From: Clostridia bacterium
Lineage (GTDB): Bacteria > Bacillota > Clostridia > Christensenellales > Borkfalkiaceae
Length of the DNA: 53,656 nucleotides
Direction: 5' to 3'
Assembly (NCBI GenBank): GCA_900770185.1
Contig: CAAGJM010000022.1
Span: forward strand, 1-53,656
The position numbers and the translations under genes are program-made. Below the pieces are notes generated by a model that saw only the letters and a program-made list of their open reading frames with translations, made no database searches and had not been told where the DNA came from. Of this stretch, positions 30,441 through 38,074 are shown piece after piece; positions within the stretch are counted from its first letter, which is position 1; the number at the start of each line of letters is the position of its first letter.

Positions 30441-31862
30441 CTACTTTAAAACGGAAGTCGCGTCGAGAATAGTCTTTTCGAACGCTTCGCGCCCGTACTT
30501 ATCTACTTCCGCTTTATTTTTTTCGCCGTGGGTCAAGCACCCCGCCCCGCCGATACAACCGCCTACGCATGCCATACCTTCGATAAAGTTGACGTCGATA
30601 AGGTTTTTGCTCTTTTTAAGAAGGGCAAGTTTACACTCTTCGATGCCGTTACATGCGCACGGCTTTAACTCGAAGTTTATATTCTGCTCTTTAAGTCCTT
30701 GCCTGACGGCTTCGGTAAGCCCGCCCGAACGGGCGAATATCCGCCCAAAGTAAGAAGCGTTGTCCAAAACCCCTTCCGGAAGCGTCGTGATATCTATATC
30801 TTTGCTGTCAAATAAAGCTTGTAACTCTTCAAACGTAAGGGCAACGTCTACGTACGGCTTAACGCTTTCTTTTAAAACTTCCGCTTTTTTAGCGGTGCAA
30901 GGTCCTATAAACACCGTTTTCGCGGTTGGCTCTTGCGTTTTAATATACTTTGCAATCGTCGCCATCGGGGATAAATTATCAGAAACTTTATCCGCAAGCG
31001 CGGGGAAGTTTTTCTTTATAAAATCGACGAACGCCGGACAACACGAACTCATTAAAAAGCCTTTTTCGGAAAGTTCTTTCGACTCTTTTTCGGCGACCAT
31101 GTCCGCGCCGAGAGCGGCTTCTATGACGGTGTAAAACCCGAGTTCTTTAAGCCCCGTTATAACCTGACCGAGTTTTGCGTAATTGAATTGGCTCGATATA
31201 GACGGCGCGACGATTGCGTAGACCTTGTAGTTTTTGTTCCCGTCGCTTTTTTTGATAAGGTCGATAGCGTTTAATATATACGACTTATCCATAATCGCGC
31301 CGAAGGGGCATTGATAAACGCACGCGCCGCAAGCGATGCACTTGTCTTCTTTAATGACAGCCTGTTTTTCGTCGCCGACGACGATAGCTTTAACCTTGCA
31401 CGCGTTCTGACAAGGGCGTTTGAAGTTCAATATCGCGTTATACGGGCAGACTTTGGCGCACGCGCCGCACTCCACGCACTTAGTTTTATCTATATGCGCA
31501 ACGTGGTTATGGTCGAACGTTATCGCACCCACCTTGCAGGCGTCTTCGCACCGGTGCGCCAAACATCCGCGGCACGCTTCGCTGACTTTATAGCCCGCAA
31601 CGGGGCACTCGTCACACGCGATGTCGATAACTTCGATAACGTTTTTGTTATCGGGGTCGCCGCCCATGGCGATTTTAACCATTTCGGTTATAATAGCCCG
31701 CTCTTTATATACGCAACAGCGCATTGTCGGCACTTTGCCGGGAACTATCGCCTTAGGGATATCTATCGCGCGCTCGGGCAGTTTGTCCGCCCACGCTTCT
31801 TTAGCGACTTCTCTTAAAACTTTGTATTTTAAATGCTGTACTTTGGTGTCGAATTTTCTCAT
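30441..31862 (-). CDS. monomeric [FeFe] hydrogenase, group B-like
   Basis: A 473-aa iron-sulfur protein. It has a Cys-rich N-terminus, ferredoxin-like 4Fe-4S motifs (CVECGACAKVCP; CIACGACVYQCP) and an H-cluster domain with all three signatures: L1 SSCCPAF (C274-C275), L2 FIGPCTAKKAE (C322) and L3 EGMACVGGCIGGAG (C432, C436). Since every H-cluster cysteine is present, it should bind the active site and interconvert H2 with protons and electrons, using ferredoxin. The start MRKFDTKVQHLKYKVL is characteristic of group B enzymes. It needs HydEFG maturases, which are not in this window. Co-transcribed with the sensory hydrogenase and phosphatase. Confidence 0.93.
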   Translation of the reverse strand: MRKFDTKVQHLKYKVLREVAKEAWADKLPERAIDIPKAIVPGKVPTMRCCVYKERAIITEMVKIAMGGDPDNKNVIEVIDIACDECPVAGYKVSEACRGCLAHRCEDACKVGAITFDHNHVAHIDKTKCVECGACAKVCPYNAILNFKRPCQNACKVKAIVVGDEKQAVIKEDKCIACGACVYQCPFGAIMDKSYILNAIDLIKKSDGNKNYKVYAIVAPSISSQFNYAKLGQVITGLKELGFYTVIEAALGADMVAEKESKELSEKGFLMSSCCPAFVDFIKKNFPALADKVSDNLSPMATIAKYIKTQEPTAKTVFIGPCTAKKAEVLKESVKPYVDVALTFEELQALFDSKDIDITTLPEGVLDNASYFGRIFARSGGLTEAVRQGLKEQNINFELKPCACNGIEECKLALLKKSKNLIDVNFIEGMACVGGCIGGAGCLTHGEKNKAEVDKYGREAFEKTILDATSVLK

Positions 31863-31931
31863 ATCGCTCTCTTTTTGCTTGCCAAATTAAACGCGGTTCG
31901 GCGTGAAACGGCAAAGCGTAAAAGTTTTAAT

Positions 31932-33101
31932 TTAATAGTAGGTAACTTCAACTTCTTTACCCATTTTTTTAAGGCACTCGGCAAGTTCTTTCACAAGGTT
32001 CATTTTTATGTTGAAGTTTATGGGCAAATCGGGGTTCTGGTGGGCGGGGTTTATGGCTCTGCCGACGAAAAATTTAACGTCGGTCGCGTCCTCGAAAAGG
32101 GCGCGCGCCATAAGCGACGCTCCGTCCCTCCGCATGCTCCACACGGGGTAAAATTTGTTCTCGCTTAAATAGTCTTTAGCGTACTCGACGACTTTACTGA
32201 CGGTTATAACCCCCTCCGTAACGAGGTCCACCCCGTCGATATAACCTATCGGGGGGATGTCTTTCGCAACGAAGTCGAAACTCGTTTTAAGCGGTTTTTT
32301 AAGATATTCCGCCGCTATCGTCGAAGTGGTGCCGCCCGCAACGACGTGCTTTCCTTCGCTTTCAAAAAAAGTTTTAAGCATGCGGGGCGCGTCTTCTCTG
32401 TAAAACGGCGGACCGAACAAAAAGTTAAGAAGGGTGCGCCTGCGCATTTTAACGACGCATGCGGTGGCGTCGTCCCCCGGTTTTTCGGCGTAAAGCCTGT
32501 TGCACTCGTCCACAAGCACCGTGGCGAGAGTTTTCGCAGTGTAGCCGATATCCGAAATCGGCTCTAAATAAGAAATAATGTCTTCCCGCTTCCAACCGAA
32601 GTTGTAGGTTAAGCCTATCCCCGCGTGGGGGCAACCGTCGCTCATAAGAATAAACTCGTCGTTTTCTTCGAGCTTTATAACCGCGCGGTAAATTTTTTTG
32701 CCGCTTATATTCAATTCTTCGCGCGGGTAGTCGTAATACTTTCCGTGGCGAAAGGCTATGACTTTAGGGTTATCGTACTCGATAATTTCGGCAAAACCGT
32801 CGTCGCGCACGTTTAAAACGGTAAAGGTCGAATAAGCAACGCCCCTTACGGAACACACGGGAAGGGTCGCCGCAACGGTGTTCACGCACTCGGTAAGGGT
32901 TAACCCTTGCGCGAGCATCGTGGATATTATTTTTGCGGTCAAGGTGGATAAAATGCTCGCCTTAACGCCGCTTCCGAGCCCGTCCGCAAGCACCACTACG
33001 ACCGAATTTTCGCTCTTTATTACGTCAACGTGGTCGCCGCAAAGCTGTTCGCCGTAGTGATTTATGCTTTTAAAGCCTACGTCGGCGCATAAGCTACTCA
33101 T
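31932..33101 (-). CDS. SpoIIE/PP2C-type serine phosphatase
   Basis: A 389-aa protein with the PP2C-like metal motifs VVVLADGLGSGVKAS, EFILMSDGCPHAG and KPGDDATACVV. The C-terminal part (from about 235) is an extra domain of unknown role (HVVAGGTTSTIAAEYL). Phosphatases of this family next to PAS-containing [FeFe] hydrogenases (as in the hfs cluster of Thermoanaerobacterium) are thought to pass on the redox or hydrogen signal. The start overlaps the sensory hydrogenase stop by 8 nt, i.e. tight coupling. The substrate phosphoprotein is unknown. Confidence 0.88.
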   Translation of the reverse strand: MSSLCADVGFKSINHYGEQLCGDHVDVIKSENSVVVVLADGLGSGVKASILSTLTAKIISTMLAQGLTLTECVNTVAATLPVCSVRGVAYSTFTVLNVRDDGFAEIIEYDNPKVIAFRHGKYYDYPREELNISGKKIYRAVIKLEENDEFILMSDGCPHAGIGLTYNFGWKREDIISYLEPISDIGYTAKTLATVLVDECNRLYAEKPGDDATACVVKMRRRTLLNFLFGPPFYREDAPRMLKTFFESEGKHVVAGGTTSTIAAEYLKKPLKTSFDFVAKDIPPIGYIDGVDLVTEGVITVSKVVEYAKDYLSENKFYPVWSMRRDGASLMARALFEDATDVKFFVGRAINPAHQNPDLPINFNIKMNLVKELAECLKKMGKEVEVTYY

Positions 33102-34761
33102 CTTTAATCGACTCCTTAAGCTTAGTAAGGGCGATTTTCGTTTCCGCCGTCGTTTCGCCGAGAAGGGAAGCTATCTCCTGCACGACGCGCATTTGTTTTT
33201 CAACCACCTTGTCGGCGATTGAAATCGTCTGCTCGCGCAGTTCGTCTTTTTTGAGTTTTTCGGCTTCTTCGCTCGTCACGTCGCGCATAACGCAAATTAA
33301 GTTACCGTATTTAAAGTCGTATAAAACGGTTCTTACCACCCACTTATCGGTGCGGCTGATTTTAACCCTTTCGTTTTTAACGCTCGCCTTTTTTTCAAGC
33401 GCAGTAAGAAACGGAAGCGCGTCCATAACCGTCTGCACCCCTTCGCCTACAAGGTTAGCCTCGCCTAAAATGCGCTTTGCCGACTCGTTCGCCTTAATAA
33501 TTTCAAGTTTATCGTTCAAAACTATAATTCCGTTTAAAGAATTGCTTACAATGCTGTCGGAAAAACTTTCCGCCTTTTCTTTAAGGTACGGAAGGCACAT
33601 GGATATTTCGGCTTTCCCCTGATATACGGCGATAGCTTTATCTCTGCACGTATCGTACCCGCAAGAGCCGCAGTTTAAAACGTTTTCGGGCTTATCTTTG
33701 CCCATTTGCTTTAAAATAGCCTGAATTTCGCTTTCGAGCGGCACGGGGTTTCTGAGCCCTATTTTTTCAAAAGTTTTGTCTATTTTGCCGTACCCTTCGC
33801 TTAGTTCTTTAAAATCGCCCTTGCCGGCGTACCCCGTAACGTCGAGATAGCCTTTCACGTGGGAACGGTTGTGCTTTTCCATAACGGGCCCGCCTACGCA
33901 GCTTCCGACGCATGCCGACATTTCTATAAAGCAACGGTGAATTTCGCCGTTTCTTATCGATTTAAGCGTTTCGATAACGTTTTTAACCCCGTCCACGGCT
34001 ACGTAGGCGTAATTTTCGTTTTTAGCCATGGTTTTTAAAATGCCGCCCGTCGTGGGGAATAACCGCGTTAAGCCGATATCTTCTTTTCGCTCGGGCTTAA
34101 CGCTTTTTATTTCAATGCCCTTACTGTCGAGCATTTGCGACAGTTCTTCAAACGTTAAAACTTCGTCGGCAAAACCCGCATAATGCTCCGCTTCGTCTTT
34201 TTTGGCAACGCATGGGCCTATAAACACGACTTTTGCGCCTAAGTCTTTTTCTTTAATACGTTTGGCGTGCGCCTGCATCGGGGATAAAACCGCCGCCAAA
34301 TCACCGAGCAAATCGGGAAAATATTTTTGAATAAGCAGGTTCACCGAGTGGCAACATGACGATATAAGCACGTCTTTATCGCTCTCGTTTAAAATATTTT
34401 CGTACTCGGTTTTGACGAACGCCGCGCCGACGGCGGTTTCTTCCGCGTCGTAAAATCCCAACGCTTTAAGAGCCGCTTTCATCGAATTTATATCCGCGCC
34501 CTCGTAGTTCGCGACGAACGACGGCGCGAGCGACGCATACACCCGCGCGCCCGAATCAAGCAAACTTTCTACCGCTTCAACGCTCGACTTTATCTGTTTT
34601 GCGTTTTGCGGGCAAACGACGAAACATTCGCCGCACATAATGCACTCGTTGCCGATAATGTTCGCTTGGTCGCTTGAAAACTTTATCGACTTTACGGGGC
34701 AGTTTCTGATGCACTTATAGCAGTTTTTGCAGTTTGATTTTCTGAACGTCAAACAGTCCAT
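33094..34761 (-). CDS. sensory [FeFe] hydrogenase-like protein with PAS domain (HydS type)
   Basis: A 555-aa multidomain protein. It has two 4Fe-4S ferredoxin motifs (CKNCYKCIRNCP; CIMCGECFVVCP), an H-cluster-like domain with L1 SSCCHSV (C136-C137), L2 IGPCVAKKDE (C184) and L3 MSACVGSCVGG (C284, C288), an extra Fe-S motif (CGSCGYDTC at about 364-372, then C389), a PAS domain (about 403-510) and a C-terminal helical part. This is the group C layout, thought to sense H2 or redox state rather than make H2. It is encoded directly before the phosphatase, which is the likely output partner. Confidence 0.9.
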   Translation of the reverse strand: MDCLTFRKSNCKNCYKCIRNCPVKSIKFSSDQANIIGNECIMCGECFVVCPQNAKQIKSSVEAVESLLDSGARVYASLAPSFVANYEGADINSMKAALKALGFYDAEETAVGAAFVKTEYENILNESDKDVLISSCCHSVNLLIQKYFPDLLGDLAAVLSPMQAHAKRIKEKDLGAKVVFIGPCVAKKDEAEHYAGFADEVLTFEELSQMLDSKGIEIKSVKPERKEDIGLTRLFPTTGGILKTMAKNENYAYVAVDGVKNVIETLKSIRNGEIHRCFIEMSACVGSCVGGPVMEKHNRSHVKGYLDVTGYAGKGDFKELSEGYGKIDKTFEKIGLRNPVPLESEIQAILKQMGKDKPENVLNCGSCGYDTCRDKAIAVYQGKAEISMCLPYLKEKAESFSDSIVSNSLNGIIVLNDKLEIIKANESAKRILGEANLVGEGVQTVMDALPFLTALEKKASVKNERVKISRTDKWVVRTVLYDFKYGNLICVMRDVTSEEAEKLKKDELREQTISIADKVVEKQMRVVQEIASLLGETTAETKIALTKLKESIKDE

Positions 34762-34763
34762 GA

Positions 34764-35030
34764 TTATTCGCCCCTTTCTTTTTCTATTTCGGGTAAAACG
34801 GCAGACTTAAAAAACTCGTCGAACCCGCTGACGGTCACGCCCTCGTAAACCTTATCGTTCACCGAAACGGTTACGCCGCTGCGGTTACAACGCCCTAAAC
34901 AAAAACTGCCGCTTAATATAACGCAGTCGTCAAGACCGCTTTTTTGCAATTTATTCTGAAACGCGCCGACGAGTTCTTCAGACCCTTTAAGGTGGCATGA
35001 ACTCCCCACGCAAATTTTAACTTCAACCAT
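34764..35030 (-). CDS. thioredoxin-like [2Fe-2S] ferredoxin (NuoE-like), copy 2
   Basis: An 88-aa protein with the four-cysteine pattern C7-x4-C12 (CVGSSCHLKG) and C44-x3-C48 (SFCLGRC) of thioredoxin-fold [2Fe-2S] ferredoxins, the C-terminal domain type of NuoE/HndA. It should shuttle electrons to or from the hydrogenases. It lies 2 nt before the sensory hydrogenase gene. It is paralogous to the next upstream gene. Confidence 0.88.
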   Translation of the reverse strand: MVEVKICVGSSCHLKGSEELVGAFQNKLQKSGLDDCVILSGSFCLGRCNRSGVTVSVNDKVYEGVTVSGFDEFFKSAVLPEIEKERGE

Positions 35031-35046
35031 AGCTATAAGCAGTAAA

Positions 35047-35289
35047 TTATTTGAGCTTGCCCAAAATTTCGTCTTTAAAAAAGCCTTCGACCGTATCCGG
35101 GCTTACCGAAAAAAGCACGCCGTCAACGGTAACGCAAACGCCTTGTTCGCATCTGTTCATGCAAAAAGTCGCTTTAAGTTCGACCTTGTCGTTTAAGTTG
35201 TTTTCGCCTATAAGCCTTTGCAGATCCGTAACCACCGCCCTCGACCCCTTTAAGTGACAGGACGAGCCTATGCAAACCGTAACTATCAT
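35047..35289 (-). CDS. thioredoxin-like [2Fe-2S] ferredoxin (NuoE-like), copy 1
   Basis: An 80-aa protein with CIGSSCHLKGS and ATFCMNRC, the same four-cysteine arrangement as the neighbouring copy. Likely a small electron carrier of the hydrogenase module. Its ATG overlaps the stop of the upstream kinase-like gene by 4 nt. Two tandem copies may serve the two different hydrogenases (inference). Confidence 0.88.
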   Translation of the reverse strand: MIVTVCIGSSCHLKGSRAVVTDLQRLIGENNLNDKVELKATFCMNRCEQGVCVTVDGVLFSVSPDTVEGFFKDEILGKLK

Positions 35290-36032
35290 ATTTTTTCACC
35301 CCGTAAAAGTTTTTTGAGTATGGCGCGCTCGCGCTCGTTCGCCGCATATAGTTGCGACGCCGCTATTATCGGCACGAAGCGCATGATTTCTTCCTTAGAT
35401 ATTCCGCTTTTTTGCGAATAAATTTCTAAATATTTTTCGGAATAATCAGGCGTTTTAGCGATTTTAAACAAAACGTACGTCCTTGCCGTTTCTATCTCTT
35501 TGTTCCCGCTCGTCACGTGCGACCAGTCAAGGATATAAGGTTTACCGTTATCGCTTAAAATAACGTTCGATAAATTATAGTCGCCGTGACAAATCGCTTC
35601 GCCGTAGGGCATATCTTCAAGCTTTCTGTAAAACCCGCACTTTTCCGTCGCGGTTAAATCGGATTTTTTGATTTTAGCAATCAATTTGTCCTGCGCCTTA
35701 CTTATAAGCGGGCACGTTTTTTGCTGATAAGACGTTTGCAAATCGACGAACAAGTCAAGATATTCGTCCGCCTTTTCGGGATTTTTTGTAATAAGCCGTT
35801 CAAGCGTTTCGCCCTTTATAAATTCGGATACGATAGCCCACTTACCGTCAACCGTCGTAACTTCCTTGATTTTCGGAATATTAAGCCCCGTTTCTTCAAC
35901 GCGCGCCTGATTCAACGCTTCGTTTAAAATATCCGACTTAATAAACTGTTTGCCGAAAACTTTAACGCAGTTATCCCCGCTTTTATAAACGGTTTTCGTG
36001 TTAGATACGCTGATAATTCTTTCAAGTTCCAT
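35286..36032 (-). CDS. APH/choline-kinase-like phosphotransferase
   Basis: A 248-aa small-molecule or protein kinase-like protein. The N-terminal lobe has WAIVSEFIKGETLERL; the catalytic loop is CHGDYNLSNVI (H-G-D-x-x-x-x-N) and the metal-binding motif is ILDWSHV. Members phosphorylate aminoglycosides, choline or similar substrates; the real substrate is unknown. As first gene of the hydrogenase operon and near a PP2C-type phosphatase it could form a signalling pair with it, but that is speculative. Confidence 0.8.
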   Translation of the reverse strand: MELERIISVSNTKTVYKSGDNCVKVFGKQFIKSDILNEALNQARVEETGLNIPKIKEVTTVDGKWAIVSEFIKGETLERLITKNPEKADEYLDLFVDLQTSYQQKTCPLISKAQDKLIAKIKKSDLTATEKCGFYRKLEDMPYGEAICHGDYNLSNVILSDNGKPYILDWSHVTSGNKEIETARTYVLFKIAKTPDYSEKYLEIYSQKSGISKEEIMRFVPIIAASQLYAANERERAILKKLLRGEKI

Positions 36033-36154
36033 TTTGCACCGTGCTATGTAGCCGACTTTCGTTTTTTATATCGCCTTTTATATCGTCGGCTTTTCAGTTC
36101 TTTTTCCGCCTGCGCCGCGCTTACGCGAGCGCGCGCAAAATTTTATACGCTTAA

Positions 36155-36183
36155 AGTATATATAAAATAAGCCCGCTTGTCAA
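36155..36183 (-). promoter_or_regulatory. promoter of the hydrogenase operon
   Basis: Minus-strand TTGACA (36183-36178), a 17-nt spacer and TATACT (36160-36155), a strong SigA-type promoter about 120 nt before the kinase-like gene. It probably drives all eight genes down to 27881, since gaps are small and no terminator was seen between them. Confidence 0.85.
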
Positions 36184-36239
36184 TCGCCGTTACGCGATTA
36201 GCGAAAAACAAGGGGCATATTTGCGTTTTTTGTTTATAT

Positions 36240-37799
36240 TCAGTTGACTTCGGTTCTATTGATTAGTGAAATTACAAGCCCTACAAGCGAAGCCGCCGCC
36301 GAGAGTCCGCACGCAAGGTAGGCGTTATCGGTGAATTTAGTGAGAATAAGCGCGACGAGCGCGGCTTTAACTACGCACGCTATAACGCCCGATACAACGC
36401 TTAACTTGCGCGTTCTTTTTGCAAGTTTAATAAGGTAGGGGATTTTTTTAACGTCTCCGCTTTTTATTACCGCGTCGCATTCCGCCGCGCCTAAGCCTAT
36501 CGTAACCCCCGCCGCGCCGGAAGATAAGACGGCGTTGTTTTCGGCCGTAACGTAAACCGCCGTTTTGTTTTTACCGCCGACAAGTTTAATTTCGTCAATC
36601 ATTCCTTCGCTTGTCAGCATACTTGCCGACTTGCGCATATTAAGCTGTTTTCTAAGTTCTATGCAATGCGCCTTGTCGCCGCAGGACAAAAGCTCGGCGT
36701 TTTCTATACCGCCGTCGTAAAGTTCCAAAACCGCGCCGCCTAAATCTTCGGTGGGCGCGCCGCCCTTTTCAGCCGCGTTAATATCGAATAAAACGCTTTT
36801 TGCCTTGCCGAGCGCGTCTATCGTTCTAACTGAGGTTTTTACGTCGTTTAGTCTTACGCTTTTAAGCGCGAACGCTAACGTAAGCGCGCGAATTGCCGAT
36901 ACGGAGAACGGACACAACGCCGCCGCAAGAAGCACAGCAGTTAAGCCGCTCGACTTAATCGCCGTTTTGTAACTTTCTGAAAACGCGGGGGATACAAACG
37001 CGTACGCTAAAATAGAAATAAATATAAAAACCGTGTAAATATCTACGATTTTTTTGATTTTTCTATTCTCGTCCGCCTCTTTGAAGTATTCTGCTTCACC
37101 CTTTAACGCAAACAGTTTAACGCCGTCAATCGCGACTTGTAAGCCGCCGTAAATTATCATAAACGAAGCCGCGTATTCGTATTTTTGCAGCACCACCGCC
37201 GCTATTGCGGTTAAGGTGATAAACGCTTCTTCGCTGATAAAATTCTTTTTGAAAATTTTCGACAGCATCGAAAAGCACACTTCGTATCCTGCCACGGTAA
37301 ACGCTAAAATTTGCAAGTACGGCGCCGCCTTATAAGATTTTTCGCCCCCCGCAAGTATCAGCCCGACGATGAACAAAATAACCGCTACGCCCCACTCGGA
37401 TATTTTAAAAATCCAATCTTTTTTGGGGTTCTGCATTTCTTCGTCGTCCGCCTTTTCGTCCGTTTTACCGGCGGTAAGTTCGCCGTTATCGCCGAGGCGT
37501 TCGCCGCTTTCTTTATCGCTTTCGGCTTTAAGGTCGCCGCCCGTTTCGCTTACGTCGGCGGGCAAATCGTCGTTCATAAACGGCTCGGCTTCAAGGTGAA
37601 GAGATTCGTCTATCCCGTTTATAATCGCGACCATAACGTCGTAATCGCTCGCCCACTCGCCTATCTCGGCGGAAACAATACCGTCCTCAGCGGTTGCGGA
37701 AACAACCCCCTCGATTTTTTCGGCGATTTTAACCGCCTCTTTAAGCGCGGCTTTATCGCCTTTTAACAACTTGACTTGCACTATTCTTCTTTCAAGCAT
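36240..37799 (-). CDS. degenerate P1B-type ATPase-like membrane protein (pseudoenzyme)
   Basis: A 519-aa protein with the outline of a heavy-metal P1B ATPase: an HMA-like N-terminal domain (1-70), an acidic linker (70-125), then membrane helices (LQILAFTVAGYEVCFSML; AAVVLQKYEYAASFMIIYGG) matching ZntA/CadA. The key sites are lost: the metal motif CPC reads CPF (C296), the phosphorylation motif DKTGT reads DINAA (D339), and the actuator TGE loop is missing. The hinge-like end GVTIGLGAAECDAVIKSGDV, then IKLAKRTRKLS, remains. It cannot cycle as a normal pump, but the frame is intact, so it is probably maintained as a binding or regulatory membrane protein. A live P-type ATPase is next door. Confidence 0.72.
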   Translation of the reverse strand: MLERRIVQVKLLKGDKAALKEAVKIAEKIEGVVSATAEDGIVSAEIGEWASDYDVMVAIINGIDESLHLEAEPFMNDDLPADVSETGGDLKAESDKESGERLGDNGELTAGKTDEKADDEEMQNPKKDWIFKISEWGVAVILFIVGLILAGGEKSYKAAPYLQILAFTVAGYEVCFSMLSKIFKKNFISEEAFITLTAIAAVVLQKYEYAASFMIIYGGLQVAIDGVKLFALKGEAEYFKEADENRKIKKIVDIYTVFIFISILAYAFVSPAFSESYKTAIKSSGLTAVLLAAALCPFSVSAIRALTLAFALKSVRLNDVKTSVRTIDALGKAKSVLFDINAAEKGGAPTEDLGGAVLELYDGGIENAELLSCGDKAHCIELRKQLNMRKSASMLTSEGMIDEIKLVGGKNKTAVYVTAENNAVLSSGAAGVTIGLGAAECDAVIKSGDVKKIPYLIKLAKRTRKLSVVSGVIACVVKAALVALILTKFTDNAYLACGLSAAASLVGLVISLINRTEVN

Positions 37800-37845
37800 T
37801 TTTGCTCCTTTAAATTCAGCCGCTTATGCGCCCGACTACCTTATT

Positions 37846-37874
37846 ATTGTAAAATTTATTATCGACTTCGTCAA
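37846..37874 (-). promoter_or_regulatory. promoter of the degenerate ATPase gene
   Basis: Minus-strand TTGACG (37874-37869), a 17-nt spacer and TACAAT (37851-37846), about 47 nt before the start codon. Confidence 0.75.
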
Positions 37875-37986
37875 CGGTTTTTATGATTTTAAAGGGAATT
37901 TCGGCCTTATTTTAACCGAAATTAAAGTTTAAGGCTCAAAAATTACAAATTTTTTGCCGAACGCGGACTGTTTTTTTGAATTTATG

Positions 37987-38015
37987 TTGATTATATATAC
38001 AAAAAATGTTAAAAT
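37987..38015 (+). promoter_or_regulatory. promoter of the P-type ATPase gene
   Basis: TTGATT (37987-37992), a 17-nt spacer and TAAAAT (38010-38015) with a TG just upstream (extended -10). It lies 60 nt before the start and is divergent from the promoter of the degenerate ATPase. Confidence 0.75.
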
Positions 38016-38074
38016 AGTTTCGTATATTTGTTTCACTTTTGAAAGTTTTTTAACTTTCGCAATAAGGAGCATAA

